From: Trifolium pratense
Taxonomy: Eukaryota > Streptophyta > Magnoliopsida > Fabales > Fabaceae
Length of the DNA stretch: 64,000 nt
Direction of reading: 5' to 3'
NCBI RefSeq assembly: GCF_020283565.1
Contig: NC_060059.1
Coordinates: forward strand, 26,485,838-26,549,837
Shown: one piece after another, positions 21,201 through 32,787 of the stretch
Position numbering within the stretch: the stretch's first letter is position 1
Layout of the letters: every line of letters starts with the position of its first letter
Notes under the pieces: generated by a model
The model's input: the letters and a program-made list of their open reading frames with translations, nothing else
Told to the model about the DNA's origin: nothing
Database searches by the model: none
Position numbers and translations under genes: made by a program

Positions 21201-22800
21201 AAGTCTAGTAGAGGAAGAAATCAAGATGCTTTGTTGGCTGCTTGTCTCTACATCGCTTGCCGACAAGAAGACAAACCGCGAACTGTAAAGGGTACATCCT
21301 ATGATTCTTTTAACATCTGGACGCTTCCCAGTTTATTCTTTCTCTATGTAAATAAGCTTCCCTGAACCTATGGATTTCAAATAGAAATCTGCTCCGTTGC
21401 CAATGGGGCCACAAAGAAGGAAATTGGCCGAGCAAAAGAGTACATAGTGAAACAACTTGGTTTGGAGAAGGGTCAGTCTGTGGAGATGGGCACAATACAT
21501 GCAGGGGACTTTATGGTGAGTTTCCTTTGTTGATTTGTAGCATATTTTTCTTTTTTAAGTTGTGTTTTAGTGTTGATATCTCATCTAAAACTTGACTTGA
21601 TTTGTTTGATGTTCCTAACCATATATTCATCTCAAACTTCAGAGGCGATTCTGTTCCAATCTTAATATGAACCATCAAGCTGTTAAAGCTGCTCAGGAAG
21701 CTGTGAAGAAAGCAGAAGAATTTGATATAAGGTATATTATGGTTGAAATAGATTTTTACTTCTGAAGGATGGTTTGTCATATTCGCTATATTTTGATACT
21801 AATGTAAATATGTTTATAGTTAAAGCTAAAAACGTGAATAATATTTAATTTCGAAGAGGATATATTTATGGGGAAATTAACACTGGAGTGGTTATTAATA
21901 GTGATAGAATGAAACAGGGATGTATATTATTAGTTTAAGATTTTGGATTTATATGTTATCTAGATTGTGCTGCTTAGCTATTTATGCTTCCATGTTTTCC
22001 TTTGACAACATAGTGAATAGTGAGATTACACGTAGGTGTGTTGCATCTGGTTGAGAAGTGGAAACTGTGGTATGAAGAATGAGTGGTCTACGTGTTAGGG
22101 TAGGAACACTCAGGAGTGCCCAAAATAACGTGTGTGTATGAATGGAACACTCCGAGGAGGGTATAAAAGTCGTTTGAGAAGTTATAATATGTATTTTGTG
22201 TCAACGTTTGAATTTGTCTAATAAAATAATTACATTGTACTCTGCATGTATGAAACTGCTCCAACTTGTTATAGGTTTCATAAGCTTCAGAAATACGGTT
22301 ATTATCTTCTGATTCTGATGATCAATACTAAAAATTTCTTTAATCTGCCAGGAGGAGTCCTATATCGATTGCTGCTGCAATTATATACATCATAACTCAG
22401 CTTTCTGATGATAAAAAACCTCTCAAAGGTATGCGCACTCTTTAGTGGGTGGGTAATTGAGATTTAATATTTGAAGGCAATGAAGACATCCATTACTTTT
22501 TTTTTTTTAAGAAAATTGTCTCATCAATCAATGTCATTGGTTCTGCTGGAAATTTTTTAAATTTAGAATGAGTATCTGAAGCCAAATTCCTATGGATACG
22601 TCAATGCTGCTAACATTTCTATGCTATTTCTTTCATACCTGTATCTGACTTGTTGTCGTAATGCAGATATATCAATTGCCACAGGAGTCGCAGAAGGAAC
22701 TATTAGGAACTCCTACAAGGATCTTTATCCCCATGTTTCAAAAATAATACCAACTTGGTATGCAAAGGAGGAGGATTTGAAGAATCTTTCTAGCCCTTGA
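18252..22800 (+). CDS. TFIIB: Transcription initiation factor TFIIB
   Basis: Seven exons join in frame: 18252-18604, 19674-19698 (25-bp microexon), 21162-21291, 21385-21515, 21643-21731, 22352-22428 and 22667-22800, giving 312 aa, the usual plant TFIIB length. TFIIB bridges TBP and Pol II in the nucleus and sets the start site. The N-terminal zinc ribbon is visible (Cys6, Cys9, Cys26, Cys29 in FCSDCKRE...VCSECGLV). It is followed by the B-reader/linker ([10 protein letters not shown]) and two cyclin-like folds (about residues 110-200 and 205-300: [80 protein letters not shown]). The microexon encodes LALVATIK and restores phase between exons 1 and 3. All splice sites are GT-AG. Alternatives such as BRF or TFIIB-related proteins are excluded by length. 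Confidence 0.96.
18670..18741. repeat. 30-bp tandem repeat in TFIIB intron 1
   Basis: TTAGAGTATC starts at 18671, 18701 and 18731, giving about 2.3 copies of a 30-bp unit. Confidence 0.85.
18890..19205. mobile_element. MITE-like sequence in TFIIB intron 1
   Basis: Motifs such as ATAAGCGCTTATTCATAAGC and its partners (ATAAGCTG, AATAAGCTCAAATAAGCC) give an inverted-repeat-rich block resembling a common dicot MITE family. Element ends are not cleanly defined. Confidence 0.4.
19829..20306. repeat. Direct duplication (~225 bp) in TFIIB intron 2
   Basis: Two diverged copies share CCAAATTTGTCTGGTGGTTG, TCCATGCACAA, GTAGAATCATAACT and CATTGATTCACATTT in the same order (about 19829-20045 and 20051-20306). 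Confidence 0.75.
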
Positions 22801-24180
22801 ATTATAGAGAAGAACATCCTAATTTGTCATTAGAGAAAACTGTTTCGGATTCACCAAACTGTTCATTAAAAATTAAATTGCCCTTCCTGGATTCTTTTGT
22901 GGTTTTCCCTGTCATTCCTTACCATCAATCACACCTTTTTTTGGAGTTTATTGTAAAAACCTCCCAATTAGAGTACACATTAGGAGTGGGGCTCCATATA
23001 ATGCATGGATTCTAACTTTGTGGCAGCATAGAAGAGTTAATGCCGGTGAACTCACCTGCATGAATTGATATCTCTTTTGCTGTTTTTGCCTATATGTTGC
23101 AGATTACAAAATATACATAGTGGACCTGACTAGCATCAAAATCTATTTTGGTTGGAACTGTTTGATTGCATATGTTTGTTCAATTGTTTTTGAAAGATAA
23201 TCTTTCTGATGGCATTGTCAAAAGATTGTTTTGTTTCTCTGGTTGATGTAGGGTTCTTGGGCTTCGTCAGATTTAGGCTTCATCACACTGCCCAACTTAA
23301 CTCAATATCAGATTACCAATACCTATATACACTGAACACGTGTTTTTAAGGTACAAATTCATATTTCTAAAATTAATATATAATTTTTTTATGGGTATGC
23401 CAAGGACACTTGTTAGGGGAAAAAAAATAAAGTTGTCTTGAAAAATATAACATTTTTTTTTATATATTTAAAGTGATTGACTACACAACTTTCATGACAT
23501 TATTACTATTATTCGATATTTGATCTCTAACAAGTATTCTTTTTTAGCATTTTTCTTTTTTTAAAATTCAGAAATAATATCTGACAATGCTTTTGTTAAT
23601 GCTTTTGTTATGAAAATTGTTTCTCTTTATTTTTACTCACATCATTAGCATATATAATGTTAAATGTTCTAAACTATGAACTTGTCCAAAATAAAATACA
23701 TTTTTGTCTAAATATAGTCTTTTTAAAAAAAAAAAAACAAAAACCATTTTAAATTGAACTTTTTATTCTAAAATAATAAAATTTAAAAAAAAGAAAAGAA
23801 AAATTAATTTGTTAAATGATGATTTAAAGTTTTTTTTTGTGACATAATAGTGGCTTAAAGTTAATTGTTATTATAAAAATATTTACTTTAAAATGAATTA
23901 AAGTGTATATTTTAATATAAAAGCGGAGAATATAATTCAAACTTCTTTCAATTGAGATTGCAATTTACTCAAAATAATATCTACAATATTACTTCCAACA
24001 TTGACAGATGCTTGGCTATTATAAAAAAGGATCCATAAAATATCTAAAAAACTGTACGATTTGTGCTATCTTTTATCCTCTTCATTCATGCACATACTAT
24101 TACCAATGTTATTTGAAAATATAAATGCAATAATGTGATATTTGGTGAATTCAATTATTTAATATTCATTTTAAAATTCA
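22801..24180. other. TFIIB 3' flank and AT-rich spacer
   Basis: The first few hundred bases are probably the 3' UTR. Beyond 23350 the sequence is AT-rich with homopolymer runs and no gene or repeat that I can name. Confidence 0.4.
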
Positions 24181-24199
24181 AAACTATAATAATGAATAA

Positions 24200-24720
24200 A
24201 ATATGTGGATCTCAACATGAAGTCCCAATACGTGACATGATACAGATACGATATGATGGCGATATGGAATTTTTTTCAAAATTCCCGATACGGTTGGGAT
24301 ACATTATTTAAAAATTAAATTTGAAATTGAATATATATAAATCCACAATATATAAACATAACTAAAATCGATAATGATAAAAAATTAACATTCAAATTAC
24401 TCAAATTGGCTAAACAAGTGACAATTACATATCTTAAGTTAAGTACTACCCAAAAAGGGGGTGGGATGAGTAGCTCAACTGGTTAAACTAGTTGAGCTAA
24501 GTGTTTAGGAGTTGGAGATTTAGGGTTCAAGTCCCGACAAGGAGAAAAACTAACATAATAATGGTAACATCATACTGTAACATTGGTAACATCATACTGT
24601 AACATTCAATAGTTAAGAGGTAACATCATACTGTAACATTAATTGACGATACTTTTCTGTATCGGGAAGTATCGGATGAGTATCAGTATCGAGTACGTAT
24701 CACACGCGATACTTCGCCAT
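24200..24720. mobile_element. Degenerate MITE-like block interrupted by a SINE
   Basis: GATACAGATACGATATGATGG at the left and GAGTACGTATCACACGCGAT at the right are imperfect inverted motifs. The SINE at 24458 lies between them. Short tandem copies of GGTAACATCATACTGTAAC occur at 24562-24640. Confidence 0.35.
24458..24575 (+). mobile_element. tRNA-derived SINE, copy A
   Basis: An A box (TAGCTCAACTGG) is followed by a B box (GGTTCAAGTCCCG) about 55 bp on, then GGAGAAAAACTAACATAA. The second copy at 57773-57890 has the same order. An extended D-arm-like hairpin (AGCTCAACT...AGTTGAGCT) is present. Confidence 0.7.
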
Positions 24721-24879
24721 TTTGGAGTCTACCAGGAAAAGAGATGTTTAATTTTTGTGTTCTTATAACACATCTCGGATGTGCTGTACATGCCAAGAAC
24801 ATAGGATCTTTGGGTGGGACGCATAGGATCTTGAAGCCAGTCTTCCGACAATTTATTTATGTTATGTTGACATAATCCA

Positions 24880-25325
24880 GGGACCTGTGGGTTATGGGCC
24901 CACCACGCTTCCTATCAATTGGTATCGAGAGCCTCGGTTACAATCCAAAATCCAATCATCGAATAGAGAAACGTGTTGATGCGTTAGAACAGAGGATGAG
25001 CAAGGCTGAAGTTGCAGTTGAGCAGCTTCGTCAGATGGTGTTAGAACAACAATCACGACCACCAGTCACGGTGGAGCAGATTCGCGAGCTCATTCGAGAG
25101 GAACGGGATCGCCGTAACCGTCGGCGGCGGCGACCACGGGGAAGAGTGCAATACTATCACGAAGAGGAGGAATGGAGCGATAATAATTCGTGGTCGTGGG
25201 ACTCACCTCAACCACCGCAAATTGATGGTGGTAACGATAGATTCTACGACGTCAAGGAAGAAACTCACCTCAACAAATCTATGTTGACAACTTCTCCGAC
25301 CACCACTACTTCATTTTTTTCAGCA
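24880..25325 (+). pseudogene. LTR-retrotransposon 5' leader and gag start
   Basis: TTGGTATCGAGAGC at 24919-24932 resembles the tRNA-iMet primer-binding site of copia-type elements (usually TGGTATCAGAGC). It is followed by an open frame of about 135 codons with a coiled-coil-like charged region (VDALEQRMSKAEVAVEQLRQ) and an Arg-rich run (RRNRRRRRPRGRV). No zinc knuckle, protease or reverse transcriptase follows, so only the leader and start of gag are left. A flanking LTR was not delimited. Confidence 0.5.
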
Positions 25326-25356
25326 ATATATCAATTACTAGTTTTGTTGATAAATA

Positions 25357-25652
25357 CTCCCTCCGGTCCTTTTTTATAAGGAACACTTTGAAAAAATCAC
25401 ACAGACCAAGGAAACACATTTAACATAGTTATTTTTATTTAATACTCTTATAAATTTAAATTTATTCCATGTTTACCCTTATTTAATTACTATTTATTCA
25501 ATCAACTTACTTATTTTTAAATTCTCTTTCATAATAAATAAGAGCATAAGTGAAATTGAACATTTAGAACATTTGAAAATTGGTCAAAGTTTCTTATAAA
25601 AAGGACCAAATTTTTTTCCCAAAGTGTTCCTTATAATAAGGACCGGAGGGAG
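25357..25652. mobile_element. Stowaway-type MITE (296 bp)
   Basis: The ends CTCCCTCCGGTCC and GGACCGGAGGGAG are extended inverted repeats (also AAGGAACACTTTG/CAAAGTGTTCCTT) with flanking TA at 25355-25356 and 25653-25654. The element lies about 60 bp upstream of the broken glucosyltransferase copy. Confidence 0.9.
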
Positions 25653-25715
25653 TAGTTACTTATCAAACTTCAAAATTGAACATTGGATTTTAATTCTAGC
25701 CACAAAAGTTCATCA

Positions 25716-26579
25716 ATGACTTCCATTGACCAAAACAACTCAAGAAACCATAGCAGTAACCAACAAAACCAAGTGGCGATGGTTGTAGTACCTTTCCCAG
25801 CACAAGGCCATCTGAACCAGCTTCTACACCTCATCTTATCAAACAACATACCTGTCCATTATGTTGGCACTTCCACACACAACCGTCAAGCCACCATTCG
25901 AGTTCATGGTTGGGATCCAAACTCCATTTCAAACATTCATTTCCATAACTTCAAAGTTCCTCCCTTTGTTTCACATCCTCCTACTCCAAATTCAGAAATC
26001 AAATTCCCTTCTCATTTGGTTCCTTCTTTCGTGGCCTCTACACATCTTCGTCAGCCTGTAGCTGAACTCATGCAATCACTCTCATCTGTTTTCAAAAGGG
26101 TCATTGTGATCCATGACGGCTTAATGGCATCAGTCGTACAAGATGCTACAAAAATAGCAAATGTTGAGAATTACTTATTTATGAGCACTTGTGCTTTTAC
26201 ATATTTCTTCCACATATGGGAGAAAGTGGGAAAATTTATTCCAATAGAAAGCTCACATATCATAGATACTCCTTCTTTGGAAGGATGCTTCACAACTGAA
26301 TTCATTGATTTCATTACTGCACAAGTTGAATTCTATGAATTCAGTGATGGGACCTTCTACAATACAAGCAGAGCAATTGAAAGTCCTTACTTGGAGTTGA
26401 TAGAGAAAATCATTAGCAGTAAGAAGCATTGGGCAATAGGGCCTTTCAACCCTTTAACCATTGAGAAGAAAGATTCAAAGGGTAGGCATTCATGCATTGA
26501 ATGCTATTCGTATTTCGATGGAAGAAGGTGGAGTTTCTCGTATTGAAATGGATTCTTTCATCGCGCATATCACTAGATA
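25716..26579 (+). pseudogene. Zeatin O-glucosyltransferase-like gene, internally deleted
   Basis: From its ATG the copy matches the intact neighbour at 28300 almost residue for residue (PFPAQGHLNQLLHL, IPVHYVGTSTHNRQAT, SSHIIDTPSLEGCF) up to HSCIE. There it jumps to the last codons of the gene (AATGCTATTCGTATTTC), skipping the region equivalent to 29094-29635 of the intact copy. The 542-bp loss shifts the frame; the frame then ends at 26546, while the old C-terminus (SRIEMDSFIAHITR) survives out of frame to the stop at 26577-26579. The whole PSPG sugar-nucleotide motif is gone, so no transferase activity is possible. A three-residue gap (SRL) near residue 40 also distinguishes it. The 5' leaders of both copies are similar, which supports tandem duplication. 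Confidence 0.92.
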
Positions 26580-26616
26580 GTTGCTGCGATGTTTTTATTT
26601 TTTGGATAGGCAAATG

Positions 26617-26882
26617 TGGTAGGACACAATAGGTGGTTTTAAGTAGTATTTAAGAATATGATTTAGGGTTTGAGAAGTAAGGAATGAGAATAGTTTTCTA
26701 TTAAGGTCGGTCAGAGTAGGATTCCTCTCAGAGTTGTGTCGGAGCTTTGCTATGGGAGTAGTTAGAGTAACCCTCTACTACTATTTACGTTTATTATCAA
26801 TAAAACACCCTATTAATATATTTCTATCCGTTTTCTTGGTGGTGTTCCACTTTGCGGTTGCTAGACTCATTGGTTTCTACCA
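26617..26882. mobile_element. Solo LTR (266 bp) in the 3' flank of the broken UGT
   Basis: The sequence begins TGGTAGGACACA and ends TTTCTACCA (perfect TGGTAG/CTACCA ends). It is flanked on both sides by AAATG (26612-26616, 26883-26887), a 5-bp target duplication. The intact UGT copy has an uninterrupted 3' flank (GGCAAATGTTAGTAAA), so the insertion followed the duplication. Confidence 0.85.
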
Positions 26883-26977
26883 AAATGTTCGTAAATCATT
26901 TGTTATGTTAGTTTCCTGTTTAATCTTTTAAGGAGGAGGATTATTGATGATTTTAGTGGCAAAAAATTTGCTATTAT

Positions 26978-28010
26978 TTGTGTTGTCACGAATATCAAGG
27001 CCTAACTCATCCTTACAAAACCGATTTGTAAGGTGAGCATTATCTCCTCTTTATAAACTCTTCTCAAGAGTCCTATCTATTTGTGTCCCTCCTTATTTGT
27101 GTCCGCTTTTGTGCTCCTCAAGTTCTTTAGGTGAACTGTCATAACAGTTTGGTCTCGTTTTAGTTAGGATTCGTTTCACTTTGTAAATGCAATTAGTTAA
27201 GTTGATTCTAGTCCTTATAGTATATCACTATGAGATAATTTAATTGTATCTAACGGATTTGTGTGTAATAAAATTTTCTCTCTATGTCACTATGTGCCTA
27301 AATTTTGAGCTTGCTTAATCAATTCCTATGCCTATTTTCTACTTCCTGTGCTCATTTTTTGTAACAATGTAGCTTGAGTTTCTCTTTTCATATTGTGTCA
27401 GTCGCGAATTCAAGGGGCTCAACCATTATTAGTGCACAGTTTTACCTTCACAAATCTCCAATTTTGCAATTCCTCAGTGTCTTCGCATTATTTTCTCAAA
27501 GATTTCTAATCTTTTCCTGTGTTGAAAGATATACACCAATATCTCAAACAAAGGCCATCAAAATGATATCATGAATCCGTATTTCATGCATCCAATGTCA
27601 GCACTAATGTGGAAAGATATACACCAATATGTTTAAGCAGTGACCATGACTTTTATTAACCGTTATTGCAAATGACACAGTCAAAGACAATTTTCGTTGA
27701 AATTTGGATAGCATTTTTGAAATCAAATGGTGTTAGTGATGATTTAAGAACAAAAACTTTATCACCAGTTTCTTCCTTAAGGTTTTGTATATGGCTAGGT
27801 ATAGTTAATCCAATACTAGGATCCACCCCAAAATTGGGCATCGAACCCGTGGGAACAATGCTCTAGGACCACAAAAGAGGAAGACACCACATCTCCATTC
27901 AAAATCTTAAGGTGTTAGGTATACGAGGCATCTCTCTTATATATCAAATATTCATCTTATTTATAGTTGATGTGAGAATTAACCACTCACCCAATAAAAT
28001 GTAACTTAGT
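26978..28010. other. Spacer between the UGT copies, with LTR-like fragments
   Basis: Two short stretches resemble degenerate legume LTR pieces: 26978-27100 (GGCCTAACTCATCCTTACAA) and about 27800-28010 (AACAATGCTCTAGGACCACA ... CTTAAGGTGTTAGGTA). No ORF looks real. Confidence 0.35.
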
Positions 28011-28205
28011 ATATTTAAAGAGATTAAAAAATATTTAACTCTTATATTATTATAAGAAAAGAAAGTGTCAAAAAAAGAAAAGAAAGTCTATCATCACCAA
28101 TTCACCATACATATCTTTTTTTTTTTAATTGACAAACACTAGACATATCTATTATACGTTACAATCAATGTTATCTATTATACGTTACAATCAATGATAA
28201 TTTTT

Positions 28206-28215
28206 CTATAAATAT
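28206..28215 (+). promoter_or_regulatory. TATA box of the intact UGT gene
   Basis: CTATAAATAT lies 94 bp upstream of the ATG, which predicts a leader of about 60 nt. Confidence 0.5.
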
Positions 28216-28299
28216 TATCCTCCACAACACTCATATATAGTTACTTAACTTATCCAGCTTCAAAGTTAAATATTAGATTCTAGCGACAAAAGTTCATCA

Positions 28300-29712
28300 A
28301 TGGCTTCCAATGACCAAAGCAACTCAAAAAGCCATAGCAGCAATCAAAACCAAGTAGTGGTGGTTGCAGTACCTTTCCCAGCACAAGGCCATCTAAACCA
28401 GCTTCTACACCTCTCACGCCTCATCTTATCACACAACATACCTGTCCATTATGTTGGCACTTCCACACACAACCGTCAAGCAACCGATCGAGTTCAAGGT
28501 TGTGATCCAAACTCCATTTCAAACATTCATTTCCATAACTTCAAAGTTCCTTCCTTTGTTTCACCACCTCCTACTCCAAATTCAGAAACCAAATTCCCTT
28601 CTCATTTGGTTCCTTCTTTTGAGGCGTCGACACATCTTCGTCAGCCTGTCGCGGAACTCATGCAATCACTCTCATCTGTTTTCAAAAGGGTCATTGTGAT
28701 CCATGACAGTCTAATGGCATCTGTTGTACAAGATGCTACAAAAATAGCAAATGTTGAGAATTACTTATTTATGAGCACTTGTGCTTTTACATATTTCTTC
28801 CACATATGGGAGAAAGTGGGAAAATTTATTCCAATAGAAAGCTCACATATCATAGATACTCCTTCTTTGGAAGGATGCTTCACAACTGAATTCATTGATT
28901 TCATTACTACACAAGATGAATTCTATGAACTCAATGATGGGACTATCTTCAATACAAGCAGAGCTATTGAAAGTCCTTACTTGGAGTTGATAGAGAAAAC
29001 CATTAGCAGTAAGAAGCATTGGGCACTTGGGCCTTTCCACCCTTTAACCATTGAGAAGAATGGTTCAAAGGATAAGCACTCATGCATTGAATGGCTTGAT
29101 AAACAAGAGGCAAAATCAGTTATTTATGTATCGTTTGGAACAACAACAACTTTGACAGAAAAAGAAGTTGAACAGATTGCTATTGGGTTGGAAAAAAGCA
29201 AGAAAAAATTCATCTGGGTGTTAAGAGATGCTGATAAAGGAGACATCTTTGATGAAAATGGAGTGAAAAGACATGTACTTCCAAAAGGGTTTGATGAGAG
29301 AGTTGAAGGTATGGGGTTAGTTGTAAGGGATTGGGCACCCCAATTGGAAATTCTAAGCCATCCTTCAACAGGTGGGTTTATGAGTCATTGTGGATGGAAC
29401 TCTACCTTAGAGAGCATTTCAATGGGGGTGCCAATAGCAGCTTGGCCTATGCATTCTGACCAGCCAAGAAACTGTGTTCTTATAACACAAGTGTTGAAGA
29501 TTGGTTTGGTTGTGAAGGAATGGGCTAAAAGAAATGAGTTAGTAGCTGTTTCAGATATCGAGAATGCTGTTAGAACTTTGATGGAAACAAAGGAAGGTGA
29601 TGAGATGCGAGAGAGAGCAACGAACCTTAAAAATGCTATTCGTATTTCTAAGGAAGAAGGTGGAGTCTCTCGTATTGAAATGGATTCTTTCATCGCCCAT
29701 ATCACTAGATAG
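28300..29712 (+). CDS. Zeatin O-glucosyltransferase-like UDP-glycosyltransferase (GT1, UGT93 type)
   Basis: A single-exon gene of 470 aa, the normal length for plant GT1 enzymes. The N-terminal half holds the acceptor-binding domain with the catalytic His (His31 in PFPAQGHLNQLL). The C-terminal half holds the PSPG UDP-sugar motif at residues 345-388 (WAPQLEILSHP, FMSHCGWNSTLES, PMHSDQ). The final Gln suggests UDP-glucose; cytokinin O-transferases may also use UDP-xylose. GHLNQ in place of the commoner GHxxP, and IPVHYVGTSTHNRQA, match the zeatin O-glucosyltransferase family, which reversibly inactivates trans-zeatin in the cytosol. The acceptor cannot be fixed from sequence alone. It lies 2.6 kb downstream of its broken tandem copy. 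Confidence 0.93.
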   Translation: MASNDQSNSKSHSSNQNQVVVVAVPFPAQGHLNQLLHLSRLILSHNIPVHYVGTSTHNRQATDRVQGCDPNSISNIHFHNFKVPSFVSPPPTPNSETKFPSHLVPSFEASTHLRQPVAELMQSLSSVFKRVIVIHDSLMASVVQDATKIANVENYLFMSTCAFTYFFHIWEKVGKFIPIESSHIIDTPSLEGCFTTEFIDFITTQDEFYELNDGTIFNTSRAIESPYLELIEKTISSKKHWALGPFHPLTIEKNGSKDKHSCIEWLDKQEAKSVIYVSFGTTTTLTEKEVEQIAIGLEKSKKKFIWVLRDADKGDIFDENGVKRHVLPKGFDERVEGMGLVVRDWAPQLEILSHPSTGGFMSHCGWNSTLESISMGVPIAAWPMHSDQPRNCVLITQVLKIGLVVKEWAKRNELVAVSDIENAVRTLMETKEGDEMRERATNLKNAIRISKEEGGVSRIEMDSFIAHITR

Positions 29713-32700
29713 TTGCCGCGATGTTTTTATTCTTTTGGATGGGCAAATGTTAGTAAATTTGTTGTTATGCTAGTTTCCTTTTTAATCTTTTAAGGAGGAG
29801 GATTATTGATGATTTTAGTGGCAAAAGTATGTGTGCTGTTTTTCCATTTATGCAAAGATTTCTAAGGATATAAATGTTGTTTTTAAGATGATTGATTTTA
29901 TCATTCAAAAATAGTTAGCGGTGCAGCTTGTTACTCTATCAAAACTTGTTAATAAATAACTAGTTAGTATGGTTCATGATGGTCTTACCATGGTGCAAGA
30001 TTGCAGGAAAATTTTCATAGTAGATGAAGTAAATTTATAACAGGTCGTAACACAAAAAAATAAATTATAACAGGTTTGGCCGCCAAATATGCAGATCGTT
30101 TAGTGTCTGTAGGCATCACCTGACGGAAGTATCTGGGTAAATATGTATGCCAAATTCTTTTAGGATGTTTTGATTATAGAAACATTAATTTTTAATCTGT
30201 ATATTTTAAAACAAAAGTATCAATTATTGAGGACTTCTATGGCTCGTGCAAAATTAACTTGCTTAAATATTCATATATTTGCTTAAATAATAAAAATATT
30301 ATTCATATTTGCTTAAATAGGTCGGCCTAGTAGGCCTACAAGCTATTTTTATGACCAATGTCTTTATTGTTTATCAAGTAGTCTAGTGGTTAGAATTTTG
30401 TCTTAACGTAAATTAGTGAAGTGTTTAAGGTTCAAAGTTCAAACCTCAGTTCTACATATAAAATGTGATAACCCCTACCAACCGAGTTAATTTCACGCAA
30501 AAAAATCTTATATTTAACTTCATTTTTCTATAACTATGATATATGTTCAAAGTATTCATCAATGTTACACATAAAGTCTTCCTTATGATACTCTAAGTGC
30601 CAAACCTTGTACCACTCAAACCTAATAATCAGATCAAAGTCCTAATCATACTTAAAGTACCCATATCTTATTCCCACTCAAACCAATCATATGTTACTTT
30701 TTGTATAATTTTTAAAACAACTTTTAAAGCACCTATCAAAAAATTGGACCAAACTACCATAACTAAGTGCCTAACCCCATTAGTGTTTGAGTACAAAATA
30801 AAGCCAAACTTTTCTAAAAGAAATGCAGATGGGGGACCATAACACATGTATCCACAGCATTCAATAATGACATGCATAGGTCATTATAATTTGTATGTTT
30901 GTTTCACTTTGTTGTTTTGTGGCAACTTTAACATCAACTTATTATTTGTTTTTGTCAAAATATTATCTTTGTCTTTGTTTATGTTTTAGATTGGAACACA
31001 TTACTATAATTAAGTTATCTCTTAGAATTAATTCTCAAGTTAAATACGAGTCTAATTGGTCATCATATGACTTCACTTGATTGCTAACCTCAAAATATTC
31101 AATCTAAATCAAACTTTTTTAATCCTTAATTGCAAGATTTATTCATTCATTGACAAGACATCATTAAAATAGTTGTCTGCCTATGTTATTTGATTTTTTT
31201 TTTGTAGAACTATGTTATTTGATTTTAATGGAACCCAATACATACTATATGTTAGGTTTACTACAAATCTAGATTTTGCAAATTTATGAATTATGATCTT
31301 AATTTCTTAAACACAAACTAGTTCTTGTTGTGCTAAGTGTATTAGAATTGTCTTGACCGGGGTTTGATAAAAATCTAGATTTTGCAAATTTATGAGAAAA
31401 GATCCTCTCAATTTCAAAAAAAAATTGCGGAAATAATATTGGTATTTGGACAATTGGATTGTACATATAAAATAATATTTAAATCTAAAAGAAATTGATT
31501 AAAGTTGATCGATGGTTGAGATGTAGAAATTGAGTGAAACTGAAATTGAGAGAAAATAAATTGAGAGGATCCTTTCTCCAAATTTATGATGTTAATTTCT
31601 TAAACCCAACCTAGTTCTTTGTGCTATCTTGACCGAGTTCGAACTTCAACTTCTTCGTGTAAATTTTCAAAGGCTATTGTTATTTTATCGATCAATAAAA
31701 AAAAACATAGAACAATACTAATAAATTGTGGAATAGATTACAAGAGCGAGGAATGATTTTTCCTTTAGCACAATGTCCTATTTATATCTTAGAGGACCTT
31801 TAGTTTCATATTATTCAGTAGTTACAACGGTATTATTACATATTATTTTATCTTATTTAAATATATGTATCGGTTTACTTCCAAGGTGAATAATTATAAT
31901 AGGTATAAAAATAAATAAAAATTATTTGTAAACCTATCAAAAAATATTGTACCAATACATATTCAAATAAGATGTGTATCGAAGAATCACCTCATTTTTT
32001 AAGATTAATTTAAGATTCAAAACTATGAATTGTTTGCTTTCCGGAAGATGGCATGGCGACGAACGTGATGAGTTTTTTTAAAAAAAAAAAAATGTAAAAC
32101 AAAAGTGGTTTGATGAGTAAAAAGGAAGGTACGAAAAGCCACTTCCTCAATTTATAATAAGTGGGTCGAGACTTATTAGTCTAACAAAACCCATTGTATT
32201 GTTTAATGTCTTTTTTTGTCAACAATTTTTTCCAAGATCTTAAGGAAGGGGCATGATAAATATACCCCGTATCTTCTTACTATGGTCATTTAAAAAAATG
32301 TATATAAAAAACATGATGAACATTTCGGTACTTTAGAGTTTAGCTAAATATTTGTGGTGTCCTATAGACAAAATTTAATATTATGTTATATTTTATATTA
32401 ATTTATATTAAAACAAATTTAAATTTTAAATGAATTTTATCTATAAAATATCAGAAACTAAGCTTTAAGGTACTAAAGAATGTACAGAAAATTATTTCTA
32501 GCATACAATAAAATAATGTGTACTATAAATATGTAATGTAATTAATTATGTATCGTAAAGTGCGGGGTGTAGAGAAAAGATAAAATGTTAGATAAGGTAT
32601 TTTGAAAATTTCATAAAGTATGGGGTGTACCAAGAAATAATGGGGTATATTTATCATCGATTTGTTTTAAAGTTTGGAGGATATCACAGGCTCATGGTAG

Positions 32701-32780
32701 AGCAAAATAGAGAAATCTTTCACCATTTCTATAAGAGAGTTTATATATAGATTGATAAATGAAAGCTTATGATAATGGCG
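29713..32780. other. AT-rich intergenic region
   Basis: No supported gene is seen. A weak SINE-like pair of boxes occurs at about 30375-30460 (AGTCTAGTGGTTAG ... GGTTCAAAGTTCAAACC). Around 31250-31600 the phrase CTAGATTTTGCAAATTTATG occurs twice about 110 bp apart. The rest shows no structure I can interpret. Confidence 0.4.
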
Positions 32781-32787
32781 ACGTCTA

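Noticed and set aside
24458..24540. Functional tRNA gene
   Set aside because: A and B boxes are present but there is no acceptor stem or anticodon arm, and the sequence recurs with a shared tail, as expected of a SINE.
27656..27866. Overlapping short ORFs on both strands between the UGT copies
   Set aside because: About 60 codons each, no motif, in degenerate LTR-like sequence.
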